Counted from the stretch's first letter, positions 54,704-64,000 are shown. The stretch is DNA of 64,000 nucleotides from Rhizobium acidisoli (GCF_002531755.2 NZ_CP034999.1:310001-374000); one strand, 5' to 3'. Numbers and translations: made by a program. Notes: a model not told the origin generated them from the sequence alone.

Positions 54704-55681
54704 TTAGCGGCTTCGGCCGACCGCGACGGCCAAGATGATGAGCATTCCACGTGCGATGAGCTGCTGGCTGTAGTCGAGGCCGCCAAGGATAAGACCGTTG
54801 TTGATGACACCGATGAGCAGGGCACCGACGATGGAACCGATCACGGTGCCGCGTCCGCCGAATAGGCTGGTGCCGCCGAGAACCACGGCTGCAATGACAG
54901 ACAGCTCGTCGCCTTCGCCAAGCTGGAAGCGTCCAGACTGCAGGCGTCCGGCATAGAGCATGCCCGCGATTGCAGCGGCCATCCCCGTCAGTAGCAGCAC
55001 CTGGAACTTGATTTTCCGGACATCGACGCCGCTGTAGCGAGCCGCGATCGAGTTTCCGCCTGCCGACATGACCTTGCGGCCGAACGGTGTCTTGCGGAGC
55101 GCGATATGGGCGATGATGCCCAGAACGGCGACCCAGATAACGAGGACAGGAACAGGACCGATGTTGCCCGAACCAAAGACGAAAATGAACGTGTCGTTGA
55201 TGATCGGAACAGGCGAGGTGCCGCTCACCCACATTCCGACCCCTCGCGCGATCCCCATCATGCCGAGCGTCACCAAGAACGACGGGATGTTGAGATAGGC
55301 AGTTAGGCCGCCGTTTATGGCGCCTACCAGCAGCCCGAGGGCCAAGCCCGCGAGAATGCCGGGGAACAGACCATACTGGCTCAGCACCAGGCCAGCGACC
55401 ACCGACGACAGTCCCGCAATGGCTCCGACGGAGAGGTCGATCTCGCCCGCCGAGAGAACGAACGACATTGCCATGGAAACGATGGCGACGATCGCAGTCT
55501 GCCGCAGGATGTTGAGCAGGTTGTTTGAAGATAGGAATCCGCGATCCTGCAGCAGGATGGCGAAGACGATGAAGATGACGACGAAGCCGATGTAGACGAC
55601 GTAGTCGCGCCAGTTGCTGTGCCACGGCCGCATGTGGGTTGCATCCGCCTCTGTGTTCAATGTCTTGGCTTCAGTGGACAT
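54704..55681 (-). CDS. Sugar ABC transporter permease (RbsC family)
   Basis: A 325-residue membrane protein with alternating hydrophobic segments (YVVYIGFVVIFIVFAILL, LVIWVAVLGIIAHIAL, VTGMAAAIAGMLYAG-like) and the hallmarks SVGAIAGLSSVVAGLVLS and GEGDELSVIAAVVLGGTSLF. It overlaps the ATPase gene by 11 bases, indicating coupled translation. A single permease gene implies a homodimeric channel. Confidence 0.92.
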   Translation of the reverse strand: MSTEAKTLNTEADATHMRPWHSNWRDYVVYIGFVVIFIVFAILLQDRGFLSSNNLLNILRQTAIVAIVSMAMSFVLSAGEIDLSVGAIAGLSSVVAGLVLSQYGLFPGILAGLALGLLVGAINGGLTAYLNIPSFLVTLGMMGIARGVGMWVSGTSPVPIINDTFIFVFGSGNIGPVPVLVIWVAVLGIIAHIALRKTPFGRKVMSAGGNSIAARYSGVDVRKIKFQVLLLTGMAAAIAGMLYAGRLQSGRFQLGEGDELSVIAAVVLGGTSLFGGRGTVIGSIVGALLIGVINNGLILGGLDYSQQLIARGMLIILAVAVGRSR

Positions 55682-57254
55682 TTTGGGTTGCCTTCTGAAT
55701 CGCGACCTGCAGACCGAGTTCGGTGCGGATCAGCGGAGATTGAGTTTCGTCGCCGGCAATCGTGGCCCAGCTCTCGATTTCGTCGCGCTCGATTTCGCGC
55801 GCGAGTCGTCCGTTGTTCATGACAAGGATGCGGTCGCTCGTTGCCAGAAGCTCGGCAGGTTCCGACGAGATGACGATGACGGACTTCCCGGAGGAGGCGA
55901 CGGTCCGAATGATTTCTACGATCTCGGCCTTTGAACCGATGTCGACGCCTGCTGTCGGTTCGTCGAGAATGACAACCGAGGGATCAACCGCCAGCCATTT
56001 GGCGATAACGATCTTCTGCTGGTTGCCGCCGGAAAGGTTCCTGACCTTGTTGTCAGCGGACGGCGTCTTGATCCGCAATTGCTTGATGAGATCGGAGGTC
56101 AGCGTTCCCTCGCGTCGACGGTCGATGAAGGGACCGCGGACGAGCTGACCGATCTGCGGCAGTCCAAGATTATCGCCGACGCTGTGCTCGACAACCAGAC
56201 CTTCCTCGTGGCGGCTCTCTGGAACAAGCACGATGCCCGCCTTAATGGCATCCGAAGGCGACTTGAACTCAACGGCAGTGCCTCCGAGTTCTACGGTTCC
56301 CGCAGTTTTCTTATCGACGCCGAAAAGGAGGCGGGCAAGCTCGCTCCGGCCCGCGCCCATGAGGCCTGCTATTCCCACAATCTCGCCCTTGTGGAGGTCG
56401 AAGCTGACATCGCTGGGTTTTCCCGAGGGGCCCGAAAGGCCACGTACGCTCAGCGCGGGTTTGCCGCTGCGATCAATAGGTCGCGCCTGGTATTGGAAGC
56501 CGGTGACACGCTTGCCGACCATGTGCTGCACGATCGAGTCGAGCGTGAATTCGGATGTCTTCCCGGAGGTCACGTTCTGACCGTCGCGCAGTATTGTAAT
56601 CTCGTCGGCGATGGTCATGATCTCGGTCATGCGATGCGAAACGTAGATCACGGCTGTTCCCGCCGCAGTGAGCTTATTCAACATGCCGAACAGAGTATCG
56701 GCTTCCTGTGCGCTCAGCGACGAGGTTGGTTCGTCGAGGATAAGGATCCTGGCGTCCTGGTGGATGGCCTTGGCGATTTCGGTCAGCTGGGCCTGGCCGG
56801 GGCTGAGTTCAAAAACAGGTGTCCTCGGATCAACCCTGAGGTTGAGCTGGCCGATGATCTCGGCTGCCTGTGCGATTTCCCTGCGCTCGTCGACCAAGAT
56901 CGACAGGCGGCGGGGCTCCCGGTTCAGGAAAATGTTCTGGGCGACCGAGAGGGTGGGGATCAGGCTGAGGTCCTGGAAGATCATCTCGATGCCGAGCCTA
57001 CGGGAATTCTCCGGAGAGCTTGACGACATGTGCTCGCCAAAAACCTCGATGGATCCCTCCGTGGGTGTGACCACACCCTGCAGGATCTTCAACAGGGTAG
57101 ACTTGCCGGCACCATTTTCGCCGACCAGCGCATGGATTGTCCCGGGTTGGATCGTCAGGCTGACACCGCGCAGTGCGTGCACGCCGCCAAACGATTTCCT
57201 CACGTCGCTCATCCTGACGGCGGCGAGGGTTTCGGTGACTGCTTGAGTGTTCAT
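55671..57254 (-). CDS. Sugar ABC transporter ATP-binding protein (RbsA/MglA type)
   Basis: A 527-residue double ATPase. The first domain has Walker A GENGAGKST, signature LSPGQAQL and Walker B ILILDEPTSSL; the second has the degenerate loop GLMGAGRSELARLLFG, signature NLSGGNQQK and Walker B VVILDEPTAGVD. All motifs are conventional for this class, unlike the ATPase at 33509. It follows the receptor gene after a hairpin. Confidence 0.92.
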   Translation of the reverse strand: MNTQAVTETLAAVRMSDVRKSFGGVHALRGVSLTIQPGTIHALVGENGAGKSTLLKILQGVVTPTEGSIEVFGEHMSSSSPENSRRLGIEMIFQDLSLIPTLSVAQNIFLNREPRRLSILVDERREIAQAAEIIGQLNLRVDPRTPVFELSPGQAQLTEIAKAIHQDARILILDEPTSSLSAQEADTLFGMLNKLTAAGTAVIYVSHRMTEIMTIADEITILRDGQNVTSGKTSEFTLDSIVQHMVGKRVTGFQYQARPIDRSGKPALSVRGLSGPSGKPSDVSFDLHKGEIVGIAGLMGAGRSELARLLFGVDKKTAGTVELGGTAVEFKSPSDAIKAGIVLVPESRHEEGLVVEHSVGDNLGLPQIGQLVRGPFIDRRREGTLTSDLIKQLRIKTPSADNKVRNLSGGNQQKIVIAKWLAVDPSVVILDEPTAGVDIGSKAEIVEIIRTVASSGKSVIVISSEPAELLATSDRILVMNNGRLAREIERDEIESWATIAGDETQSPLIRTELGLQVAIQKATQNVH

Positions 57255-57279
57255 GGTCGTTGTCCGCCGCTTTGGGACG

Positions 57280-57301
57280 GGGAGCGGGCGGAGCCGCTCC
57301 C
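57280..57301 (-). other. Intercistronic hairpin between receptor and ATPase genes
   Basis: An 8-bp stem GGGAGCGG / CCGCTCCC (57280-57287, 57294-57301) with a 6-base loop, lacking a T-run. It lies just after the receptor gene stop, the place where such structures protect receptor mRNA. Confidence 0.55.
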
Positions 57302-57309
57302 GCGCACCG

Positions 57310-58440
57310 TTAGTTCATTGCGTCGGTGAGAATCTTCGGAGCCTGGTCGCCGTTCGACTGCGGCCACGCCTCGATCAGGTTATCGCGGGTTACGGCAAGG
57401 GCCGGGAGCACGACGTAGGGAGGTGCGTCCTTTCCGAGAAGGGCGTATCCCGCAAGGATGCCCTCGGCATAGCCGGCGCCGTACGGACGCTGGGAGCCCG
57501 TTCCCTTGACGTAACCCTTCTTAGCCATGTCGATCGAGATGTTGACGCCAAGGTCGCAAGTGGTGATGACGAGGTTCTTGGACGCGCCCGCTGCGCGCGC
57601 CGCTGACAGGACGCCTTCCGTTGGAACGTCCCACACGGCCCAGATGCCATTGAGGTTGGGGTGCGCCGTCAGCATTGCGGAGGCGACGCGCTCGGATTCG
57701 CTTGAGAAATCGGGGCCTCCGACACCGGTCTCCTGGACGACCTTGATATCGGGATAATCCTTGATCGCTTCCTTGAAGCCGACAACGCGTTCTTTCGTGG
57801 CAAAAAGGTCGGACGCATGCGGGATGAGACCGATTTCGCCCTTGCCGTCGAGCGCCTTCGCCATGAGGAGGGCGGCGACCTTGCCCATCCCGCGGTTGTC
57901 GGAGGAAACCAAGCTCACGTAGTCCTTGCCTGCGGTCATTCCAGCCCCAGTCTGGTCGAGAAAGATGATCTTGATGCCAGCGGCAGCAGCTTTCTTGTAT
58001 GCTGCGGCGGTGGCTGACTGTTCGGCGGGAACGGTGATCATGACATCAGGTTTGAGCGCCATGACGCTTTCGATGTCTGAAACTTGCTGCTCCGCGCGAT
58101 ATCCAGCATCAGTCGTCGCAACGATTTCGACGCCGAGCTCTTCCAGAGCCTTCTTTTGCCCGGCCATCTGGGCCTTGGCCCAGTCAGACGCCGTGTAGTG
58201 CATCACAATGGCCGCTTTGGCGTGCTTCGTCTTGATCTTTTCGATCTCTTCGGCAGATAGCTTCAGGTCGCTCGCGAGGGTCGCTCTCTCGCCGTTGGGC
58301 CCGCTTGCCGGGTGACTTTCAATATCCTTGATCTGTTTATCGATATCGACCGCGAAAGCGCTTGGCGCATAGGCTGCGCTACCGCCGAGGGCGGCGGCAA
58401 GGGCGATCATCTGTAGGGACTTGCGCATCGTCAAAGGCAT
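57310..58440 (-). CDS. Sugar-type ABC transporter substrate-binding protein (Peripla_BP_4)
   Basis: A 376-residue receptor. ATG 58440 follows GGAGG at eight bases; an upstream ATG at 58458 would overlap that ribosome site. The signal peptide is MPLTMRKSLQMIALAAALGG and on to AFA. The fold is shown by AAIVMHYTASDWAKAQMAGQ, DIESVMALKPDVMITVPAEQ, SLVSSDNRGMGKVAALLMAK and AGYAEGILAGYALLGK. It is the first gene of the nine- to ten-gene leftward operon. The ligand is probably a sugar, polyol or sugar acid related to the metabolic genes encoded with it. Confidence 0.92.
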   Translation of the reverse strand: MPLTMRKSLQMIALAAALGGSAAYAPSAFAVDIDKQIKDIESHPASGPNGERATLASDLKLSAEEIEKIKTKHAKAAIVMHYTASDWAKAQMAGQKKALEELGVEIVATTDAGYRAEQQVSDIESVMALKPDVMITVPAEQSATAAAYKKAAAAGIKIIFLDQTGAGMTAGKDYVSLVSSDNRGMGKVAALLMAKALDGKGEIGLIPHASDLFATKERVVGFKEAIKDYPDIKVVQETGVGGPDFSSESERVASAMLTAHPNLNGIWAVWDVPTEGVLSAARAAGASKNLVITTCDLGVNISIDMAKKGYVKGTGSQRPYGAGYAEGILAGYALLGKDAPPYVVLPALAVTRDNLIEAWPQSNGDQAPKILTDAMN

Positions 58441-58483
58441 TTTGGTTCCTCCCATCAAAGCCTAGTGAGTTCCTTGAATTCAA

Positions 58484-58519
58484 TAACGTATACGTTAATG
58501 CATTTGTAAAAGCTGTCAA
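58484..58519 (-). promoter_or_regulatory. Promoter and palindromic operator of the carbohydrate operon
   Basis: The 14-bp perfect palindrome TAACGTATACGTTA (58484-58497) has a GTATAC core of the kind bound by FCD-type GntR proteins. On the minus strand a TTGACA -35 box (58519-58514) stands 16-17 bases before a TAACGT/AACGTA -10 region that lies within the palindrome. A repressor here would block the operon whose first start codon is 44 bp away. Confidence 0.6.
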
Positions 58520-58880
58520 CTTAAGAAATGTCGGGAAACATCGGCGAACCGAATTGAACATTCCCCATTTGGGATGGTTTCATCCATTCTCGAATGCTCA
58601 ACGCGGTAGTGATCACGTTGATCATCTTGTCCGTTTGCCACCAAACGGATCGAGGCAGACCGCCCCGTGAAAGCGACCTGGGCTGATCCTTCCGGCTCCC
58701 GATCGACGTGGTAGCCAATAAAAGCTATTGCGCAAATACTGAGGTATAAGGTATGAGGTATGATGACCGTCTTTTTTCGCGGCAGAATGTGATATTGTTA
58801 TATTTATCGCATACAATACGTGATTTTGTGATGTCCGGAAAAGTGCGCCACATTGGTCGCGTTTTATGAGGGAGGAAGAA
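58520..58880. other. Divergent intergenic region with tandem heptamer
   Basis: No gene is supported. Three tandem copies of a heptamer (GAGGTAT, AAGGTAT, GAGGTAT) lie at 58741-58761, and an AT-rich stretch at 58791-58830 with TACAAT (58812-58817) is the best -10 candidate for the rightward operon. Confidence 0.45.
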
Positions 58881-60875
58881 TTGACAGCAGCAGTTTCGAT
58901 CCGCGATCTCGCGAGCGCTATCCGAGTCCTGTCAATTGACGCGGTTGAGGCCGCAAAGTCCGGGCACCCCGGAATGCCCATGGGCATGGCTGATGCGGCG
59001 GCGGTGCTGTTCGGCCGGCACCTCAAGTTCGATTCAAGCGAACCTGGCTGGCCGGACCGCGATCGTTTCGTCCTGTCGAACGGCCATGGCTCGATGCTGC
59101 TCTACAGCCTTCTGCACCTCACCGGGTACGAAGACATGACGATTGAGGAGGTTCGCAACTTCCGCCAATGGGGCTCCAAAACGCCAGGTCATCCCGAATA
59201 CGGCCACACCGCTGGTGTCGAGGCGACCACCGGGCCGCTCGGACAGGGGATCGCGTCGGCTGTCGGAATGGCGATCGCGGAGCGGCGCCTATCAACGGAA
59301 TTTGGCGCAGCACTTGTCGATCACCGGACCTACGTCTTCTGTGGAGATGGATGTCTCATGGAAGGCGTTGGTCAGGAAGCTGCTTCGCTGGCCGGCCACC
59401 TTCAGCTCGGCAAGTTGATCGTCCTCTACGACGATAACTCCATTACCATCGATGGCTCGACCGCAATCGCGTTTTCGGAAGATGTGCTCGCGAGGTTCGA
59501 CGCATACGGATGGCACACACAGCGCGTTGACGGTCATGATCCGGACGCGATCGACGCGGCGATCTCGCAGGCGAAGGTGGAAGCAACCAGGCCATCCCTC
59601 ATCGCTCTGAAAACCATTATCGGATACGGCTCTCCGTCAAGGGCAGGAACAAGCTCTGTACATGGTGCACCGCTCGGCGCCGACGAAGCCGCCGCGACAA
59701 AGGCAGCCTATGGCTGGACGGCGGACGCTTTCGCGATTCCTGCTCCGATCCTCAAAACTTGGCGCGAAGTCGGCGCGAAGGGCGCCCAGGCGCGCAAGGA
59801 CTGGCAAGCGCGGCTCGAAGCAGCGGGCGCAGATGTCAGAAGTGAGTTTCAACGCCGCACCGCCGGCTCATTGCCGGCGCGATACGCCGAAGCGGTGAAC
59901 GCCGCCAAGGCAAAGCTGCTCGACAAGCCGCAATCAGTGGCAACGCGTAAGGCAAGCCAGATCGCACTGGAAGCGCTGACGGAGCTGCTTCCCGAAATGA
60001 TCGGCGGGTCCGCTGACCTCACCCACTCTAACCTGACCCGGGTTCCGGCCGTCGACAGCGATTTCACCGCCGCTGCAAGCGGGCGGTATGTCAGCTATGG
60101 CGTGAGGGAGTTCGCCATGGCCGCCGCGATGAACGGCATGGCGGCTCACGGCGGTGTCATACCCTATGGCGGCACGTTCCTCGTCTTCTCCGATTATTGC
60201 CGCAACGCCATTCGTGTGGCGGCTCTGATGGGCGTCCGCTCTATCTTCGTGATGACACATGATTCGATCGGTCTTGGCGAAGACGGTCCGACCCACCAGC
60301 CCGTCGAGCATCTCGCCAGCCTCAGGGCAATGCCGAACTTGCATGTATTCCGGCCCGCGGACACCATCGAGACGCTGGAATGCTGGGATCTTGCAATAAC
60401 CAGCAAGAACACGCCGTCGGTTCTGGCGCTCTCGCGGCAGAATGTCCCACAACTGCGCACCCAGCGTGACGGCATCAATCGCTGCGCACGGGGAGCCTAT
60501 GTGCTGCGGGAAGCCAGCAGCGAACGTGCCATCACAATCATCGCCACCGGAACGGAGGTCGCGCTTGCGATCCAGGCGGCTGAAGAGCTTGAGGCTGAAA
60601 ACTTTCCGGCCGCGGTCGTTTCGATGCCGAGCTGGGATCTTTTCGAACAACAGCCCAAAGACTACCGCAGCTCGGTCCTCGGGAAGGCACCGCGCATTGC
60701 CGTGGAAGCGCTCTCGAAGTTCGGCTGGACCAGGTATGTCGACAGCGAAGACGACGTGATCGGGATGTCCGGCTTCGGAGCGTCTGCGCCGGCCGAGACG
60801 CTATACGAGCAATTCGGGATCACGCGTGACGCAATCGTCACGCGCGCCCTAGCAAGGATAAGGGGCAAGCAATGA
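58881..60875 (+). CDS. tkt: Transketolase
   Basis: A 664-residue thiamine-diphosphate enzyme. I choose TTG 58881 since GGAGG stands five bases upstream; the ATG at 58866 has no ribosome site and adds five residues. Conserved blocks are [20 protein letters not shown], the TPP motif [20 protein letters not shown] followed by DDN, the histidine in [21 protein letters not shown] and the pyrimidine-binding region [20 protein letters not shown]. It moves two-carbon units between ketoses and aldoses. It heads a rightward operon of Calvin-cycle-like enzymes divergent from the sugar transporter. Confidence 0.93.
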   Translation: MTAAVSIRDLASAIRVLSIDAVEAAKSGHPGMPMGMADAAAVLFGRHLKFDSSEPGWPDRDRFVLSNGHGSMLLYSLLHLTGYEDMTIEEVRNFRQWGSKTPGHPEYGHTAGVEATTGPLGQGIASAVGMAIAERRLSTEFGAALVDHRTYVFCGDGCLMEGVGQEAASLAGHLQLGKLIVLYDDNSITIDGSTAIAFSEDVLARFDAYGWHTQRVDGHDPDAIDAAISQAKVEATRPSLIALKTIIGYGSPSRAGTSSVHGAPLGADEAAATKAAYGWTADAFAIPAPILKTWREVGAKGAQARKDWQARLEAAGADVRSEFQRRTAGSLPARYAEAVNAAKAKLLDKPQSVATRKASQIALEALTELLPEMIGGSADLTHSNLTRVPAVDSDFTAAASGRYVSYGVREFAMAAAMNGMAAHGGVIPYGGTFLVFSDYCRNAIRVAALMGVRSIFVMTHDSIGLGEDGPTHQPVEHLASLRAMPNLHVFRPADTIETLECWDLAITSKNTPSVLALSRQNVPQLRTQRDGINRCARGAYVLREASSERAITIIATGTEVALAIQAAEELEAENFPAAVVSMPSWDLFEQQPKDYRSSVLGKAPRIAVEALSKFGWTRYVDSEDDVIGMSGFGASAPAETLYEQFGITRDAIVTRALARIRGKQ

Positions 60876-61894
60876 GCGCGCCGGCGACACTCGGAAATGA
60901 CGATGCGCGCGTCCAGTATGGTTCTGTCGATGAGTACCTCTCGGCCTGGGCTGGTGAGGATGTGTCCCGTCAGGGGGTGGCGGCTCTAATAAACGGTGTG
61001 TTGGATGCCGCCGGTCTTTTATCCGCACGCATCGCGGCGGGTTCCCTGGAGGGCGATCCGGCCCGGCTTGTCGGATCAAATACCGGCGGTGATGCGCAAA
61101 AGGCAATCGACATCGCGTCGCACGAGTTGTTCATCGAAATACTCGCAAGCGCAGGCGCTGCCAGGGTCCTGTCCGAGGAGGCCGATGCGCCAGTTATGCT
61201 CAATGGCCAGCGCTTTGCGGTCGCAATCGATCCGATCGACGGTTCAGGCAATGTCGGGCTGGGCACGCCCGTCGGCACGATATTCTCGATCATTCCATTC
61301 AGCGAAACTGAAGACCCGTTTTTGGCCCCCGGGAAGCGACAAGCCGCCGCCGGTTATGTCTCATTCGGCAGTACGGTCGATCTGGGTTTCTCGGTCGGAG
61401 AGGGTGTGCTGCTGGCGACAATGCATCCCCAAACCGGCGAGTTCCTGATCGTCAAAAGGCAGGTTCAGATACCTCGGGACACAAGCGAACTTGCGTATAA
61501 CGCTTCCAACCACCGTCACCTTCACCCTGCTATGAGCCTGTACCTCCAGGATTGTCTGGCTGGCAAGGAGGGAGCGCGTGGCCGCGATTTCAACATGCGC
61601 TGGCTCGGATCGGCAGTCGGAGAGCTCCACCGGGTCCTGATCAGGGGCGGTGTGTTCTTCTACGCCGGCGACAAGCGACCGGGCTTTGAAAATGGGCGCC
61701 TTCGTCTGGTGTATGAAGCAAATCCGATCGCGTTCCTGATGGAGCAGGCCGGTGGGCGGGCCACCGACGGCACGACCGCAATTCTGGACAAGATCCCAAC
61801 CTCTCACCATTGCCGCACGCCGCTCGTTTTCGGTTCGGCGACGGAGGTCGACCTGATCGCAAGCTATCTCGATTCCAATCCAACCAGCGAGTGA
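60872..61894 (+). CDS. fbp: Fructose-1,6-bisphosphatase, class I
   Basis: A 340-residue phosphatase whose ATG overlaps the transketolase stop as ATGA. The metal site is seen in [11 protein letters not shown] and the hallmark [20 protein letters not shown] (usually DPLDGSSNIDxNxxVGTIF). The substrate-binding region [20 protein letters not shown] and [20 protein letters not shown] follow. It could hydrolyse fructose 1,6-bisphosphate or, as in CbbF enzymes, sedoheptulose 1,7-bisphosphate. Confidence 0.92.
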   Translation: MSAPATLGNDDARVQYGSVDEYLSAWAGEDVSRQGVAALINGVLDAAGLLSARIAAGSLEGDPARLVGSNTGGDAQKAIDIASHELFIEILASAGAARVLSEEADAPVMLNGQRFAVAIDPIDGSGNVGLGTPVGTIFSIIPFSETEDPFLAPGKRQAAAGYVSFGSTVDLGFSVGEGVLLATMHPQTGEFLIVKRQVQIPRDTSELAYNASNHRHLHPAMSLYLQDCLAGKEGARGRDFNMRWLGSAVGELHRVLIRGGVFFYAGDKRPGFENGRLRLVYEANPIAFLMEQAGGRATDGTTAILDKIPTSHHCRTPLVFGSATEVDLIASYLDSNPTSE

Positions 61895-61900
61895 CACTTC

Positions 61901-62950
61901 ATGGCCAGGATTACTCTCCGCCAGCTGCTGGATGATGCCGCCGAACACGGCTACGGCGTCCCGGCGTTCAACATCAACAACATGGAACAGGCGCTTGCCA
62001 TCATGGAAGCGGCCGCTGCAACGGATTCGCCTGTCATCCTGCAGGCGAGCCGCGGGGCCCGAGCCTACGTCAACGACATCATGCTCAAGCACATGATGGA
62101 TGCGGTGACGGAGATCTATCCCAATATCCCCGTTTGCGTCCATCTTGACCACGGAAACGAACCGAGCACCTGCGTCACTGCGATCCAGCACGGCTTTACT
62201 TCCGTCATGATGGACGGATCGATCCTTGCTGACGGGAAAACCGCGGCCGACTGGGACTACAACGTCAAGGTCACGAGAAGCGTCAGCGACACGGCCCATT
62301 GGGCAGGGGTTTCGGTGGAAGGAGAGCTTGGCGTTCTGGGCTCGCTTGAGACCGGTACGGGCGAGGCAGAAGACGGTCATGGTGTCGAAGGCAAGCTCGA
62401 TCCGCATCAGCTTTTGACCGATCCGGAGGAAGCCGCGAAGTTTGTCGAAGAGACCAAGGTTGACGCGCTTGCCGTCGCGATGGGCACCAGCCATGGCGCC
62501 TATAAGTTCTCACGTCGCCCTGACGGAGACGTCCTTGCAATGGATGTTATCGAGGCGATCCACCGGAAACTCCCGAACACGCACCTCGTCATGCATGGTT
62601 CTTCGAGCGTGCCGGAGGAGTTGCAGGAAATTTTCAATCGTTTCGGCGGCCGGATGAAGCCAACCTGGGGCGTGCCGCTCGAGGAAATCCTGCGCGGCAT
62701 TCGGCATGGGGTGCGAAAGGTCAACATTGACACGGATTGCCGCATGGCAATGACGGGGCAGGTGCGCAGAGTGCTGGCCGAAGATCCGACAGAATTCGAC
62801 CCTCGCAAATATTTGAAGCCCGCAATGATGGCGCTTTCGAAGCTTTGTCGCGAAAGATTCGAAGCTTTCGGAACGGCAGGGCGCGCAAGCTCCATCAACG
62901 TTGTGCCGCTCGCGGAAATGGCGAAGCGGTATCGAGCCGGCTCGCTCTAG
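61901..62950 (+). CDS. fba: Fructose-bisphosphate aldolase, class II (Calvin-cycle type)
   Basis: A 349-residue zinc aldolase. Typical segments are [42 protein letters not shown] (zinc ligand and catalytic Asp), [31 protein letters not shown] (zinc histidine) and [20 protein letters not shown]. The length and insert pattern fit the CbbA branch, which also makes sedoheptulose 1,7-bisphosphate from erythrose 4-phosphate and DHAP. It starts six bases after the FBPase stop. Confidence 0.93.
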   Translation: MARITLRQLLDDAAEHGYGVPAFNINNMEQALAIMEAAAATDSPVILQASRGARAYVNDIMLKHMMDAVTEIYPNIPVCVHLDHGNEPSTCVTAIQHGFTSVMMDGSILADGKTAADWDYNVKVTRSVSDTAHWAGVSVEGELGVLGSLETGTGEAEDGHGVEGKLDPHQLLTDPEEAAKFVEETKVDALAVAMGTSHGAYKFSRRPDGDVLAMDVIEAIHRKLPNTHLVMHGSSSVPEELQEIFNRFGGRMKPTWGVPLEEILRGIRHGVRKVNIDTDCRMAMTGQVRRVLAEDPTEFDPRKYLKPAMMALSKLCRERFEAFGTAGRASSINVVPLAEMAKRYRAGSL

Positions 62951-62992
62951 TCGGCCAACAGCCATTTGAACGCAAACGTGGTGAAGCGGGAC

Positions 62993-63763
62993 ATGACCGA
63001 GAAGAAAACCCTCTGGATTGGCACCAGCTGGAAGATGAACAAGACGCTTGCCGATGCCGCGCAGTTCGCGCACGGTCTCAGGGCCGCAGACACCACGTCC
63101 CATCCCCGCATCCAGCGCTTTGTCATCCCTCCTTTCACTGTTGTCCGAGAAGTGAAGACCACGTTGGCGGGCACGTCGGTGAAGGTCGGCGCGCAGAACA
63201 TGCACTGGGACGACGAGGGCGCCTGGACGGGCGAGATTTCCCCCGTGATGCTTAAGGACTGCAACCTCGACATCGTCGAACTTGGTCACTCCGAGAGGCG
63301 TGAACATTTCGGCGAGACAGACGTGACGGTAGGGCTGAAAGTCGAGGCGGCGGTTCGCCACGGCTTGATCCCGCTCATCTGCATAGGGGAGACACTTCCC
63401 GAACGCGAGGCCGGGCGAGCCCGCGACGTCCTCGAGCGCCAGGTTCGCGGCGCATTGGGAAGCCTTTCCACCCACCAGAAGGAAAAACCGATACTGCTTG
63501 CCTACGAGCCTGTTTGGGCCATTGGCGTCAATGGGATCCCCGCGACAGTGGACTACGCCGACGCCCGCCAGGCCGAGATCATCGCGTTCGCGGAAGCCGT
63601 GCTCGGCCGGCGCATTCCCTGCCTCTACGGCGGTTCGGTCAACGCAGACAACTGCGAAGAGCTCATATCCTGCCCTCATGTCGATGGGCTGTTCATCGGC
63701 CGCTCCGCCTGGAAGATCGAGGGCTACCTCGACATCCTCGAAAAGTGCGCGGCCAAAATCTGA
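62993..63763 (+). CDS. Triose-phosphate isomerase-family protein (TpiA/EryH-like)
   Basis: A 256-residue TIM-barrel isomerase; ATG 62993 is preferred, with TTG 62966 open upstream. N and K of the active site are in GTSWKMNKTLADA, the catalytic histidine in VELGHSERREHFGE, the glutamate in LAYEPVWAIGVNG and the phosphate loop in YGGSVNADNCEEL. The start (TSWKMNKTLADAAQFAHGLR) resembles TpiB/EryH, which isomerises L-erythrulose 1-phosphate in erythritol breakdown, and the RpiB-type gene directly downstream strengthens that reading. Ordinary TPI activity remains possible. Confidence 0.88.
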   Translation: MTEKKTLWIGTSWKMNKTLADAAQFAHGLRAADTTSHPRIQRFVIPPFTVVREVKTTLAGTSVKVGAQNMHWDDEGAWTGEISPVMLKDCNLDIVELGHSERREHFGETDVTVGLKVEAAVRHGLIPLICIGETLPEREAGRARDVLERQVRGALGSLSTHQKEKPILLAYEPVWAIGVNGIPATVDYADARQAEIIAFAEAVLGRRIPCLYGGSVNADNCEELISCPHVDGLFIGRSAWKIEGYLDILEKCAAKI

Positions 63764-63775
63764 GGAGTGATTAAG

Positions 63776-64000
63776 ATGAAAGTTGCAGTAGCAGGCGACA
63801 GCGCGGGCGAAGGCCTCGCTAAGGTCCTCGCCGATTATCTCAAGGAGCGTTTCGAGGTGTTCGAAGTCTCCCGAACGGACGCCGGTCTCGACGCTTTCTA
63901 TGCGAACCTCTCCGACAGGATCGCCAACGGCGTGCTTGACGGCACCTATGACAAGGCCATCCTCGTGTGCGGCACCGGGATTGGCGTCTGCATTTCGGCC
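63776..64000 (+). CDS. RpiB/LacAB-family sugar-phosphate isomerase (3' partial)
   Basis: The first 75 residues are in the window; ATG 63776 follows GAGGAG. The start [20 protein letters not shown] and the catalytic-site segment [13 protein letters not shown] (active cysteine, GTG loop) identify the RpiB family. It interconverts ribose 5-phosphate and ribulose 5-phosphate or, in the EryI/DerI branch, tetrulose 4-phosphate and erythrose 4-phosphate. The LacAB-like opening [13 protein letters not shown] rather than the usual IALGSDHAG of RpiB supports a tetrose substrate. It follows the TPI-like gene by 12 bp in the same operon. Confidence 0.85.
   Translation, partial: MKVAVAGDSAGEGLAKVLADYLKERFEVFEVSRTDAGLDAFYANLSDRIANGVLDGTYDKAILVCGTGIGVCISA

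Noticed and set aside
1..64000. CRISPR arrays, tRNA or rRNA genes, prophage
   Set aside because: No regularly spaced repeats, cloverleaf-like genes, rRNA segments or phage structural genes were recognised on either strand.

Overview
The window is GC-rich, densely packed bacterial DNA of alphaproteobacterial, most likely Rhizobiaceae (Rhizobium/Agrobacterium-like), type. I infer this from the gene families: paired dipeptide-type binding proteins with SfnB/NtaA-type flavin monooxygenases, a SyrB-like protein, ribose-type ABC cassettes under FCD-type GntR regulators, and IS3 and IS6 family elements. Almost every gene is catabolic, transport or sensory, and IS scars are present, so an accessory replicon (megaplasmid or chromid) or a genomic island is likely. 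No rRNA, tRNA, CRISPR array or replication origin was seen.

Region 1 (1-13.9 kb) looks like an organosulfur or related nutrient scavenging locus. It holds a partial FAD/NAD(P)-binding protein, two paralogous Tat-type peptide/opine-family binding proteins, a divergent GcvA-type LysR regulator, and a leftward operon. That operon has two paralogous pairs of SfnB/DszC-like and NtaA/DszA-like flavin monooxygenases, a thioredoxin-like DUF3088 protein and a nitroreductase. An unrecognised exported protein and two tiny genes follow. Region 2 (14.2-18.5 kb) has an IS3-family element and a frameshifted GH3 beta-glucosidase.

Region 3 (18.8-38.4 kb) is the most interesting part. It contains a chemoreceptor, two metallo-beta-lactamase hydrolases, a zinc alcohol dehydrogenase, a GntR regulator, an SCP2-like/alpha-beta hydrolase fusion, an SDR, an HpaC/RutF-like flavin reductase, a CMD-like protein and a RutA-like flavin monooxygenase. 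It also has an AlaC-like aminotransferase, a GFA protein, a complete ribose-type ABC transporter, an FMN reductase and RibB. Seven copies of one GntR-type operator (core GATTGTCNGACAATC) sit at the transcription-unit starts, several of them inside TTGACA-type promoters. The genes therefore look like one regulon for sensing, importing and oxidatively opening an unknown, probably ring-containing substrate.

Region 4 (38.4-49.1 kb) is a signalling and IS-scarred segment: AraC regulator, frameshifted chemoreceptor, PAS-GGDEF-EAL protein, SyrB-like remnant, frameshifted SerA and an SDR. About 6.8 kb of it lies between two directly repeated IS6-like remnants, and the first remnant supplies the 3' end of ribB. 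Region 5 (49.1-64 kb) is a carbohydrate locus. A leftward operon encodes a sugar ABC transporter, an NAD epimerase/dehydrogenase, a GntR regulator, an isopropylmalate/tartrate-type dehydrogenase, an ABM protein, a HAD dehalogenase-like protein, an aldehyde dehydrogenase and a truncated four-carbon acid sugar kinase. It diverges from a rightward operon of transketolase, class I FBPase, class II aldolase, triose-phosphate isomerase and an RpiB-type isomerase cut by the window end. Together these could take a tetrose or pentose derivative into central metabolism.

Four genes (GH3, chemoreceptor, SyrB-like, SerA) each appear to lack a single base, three of them in homopolymers. This may mean real decay or sequencing error.
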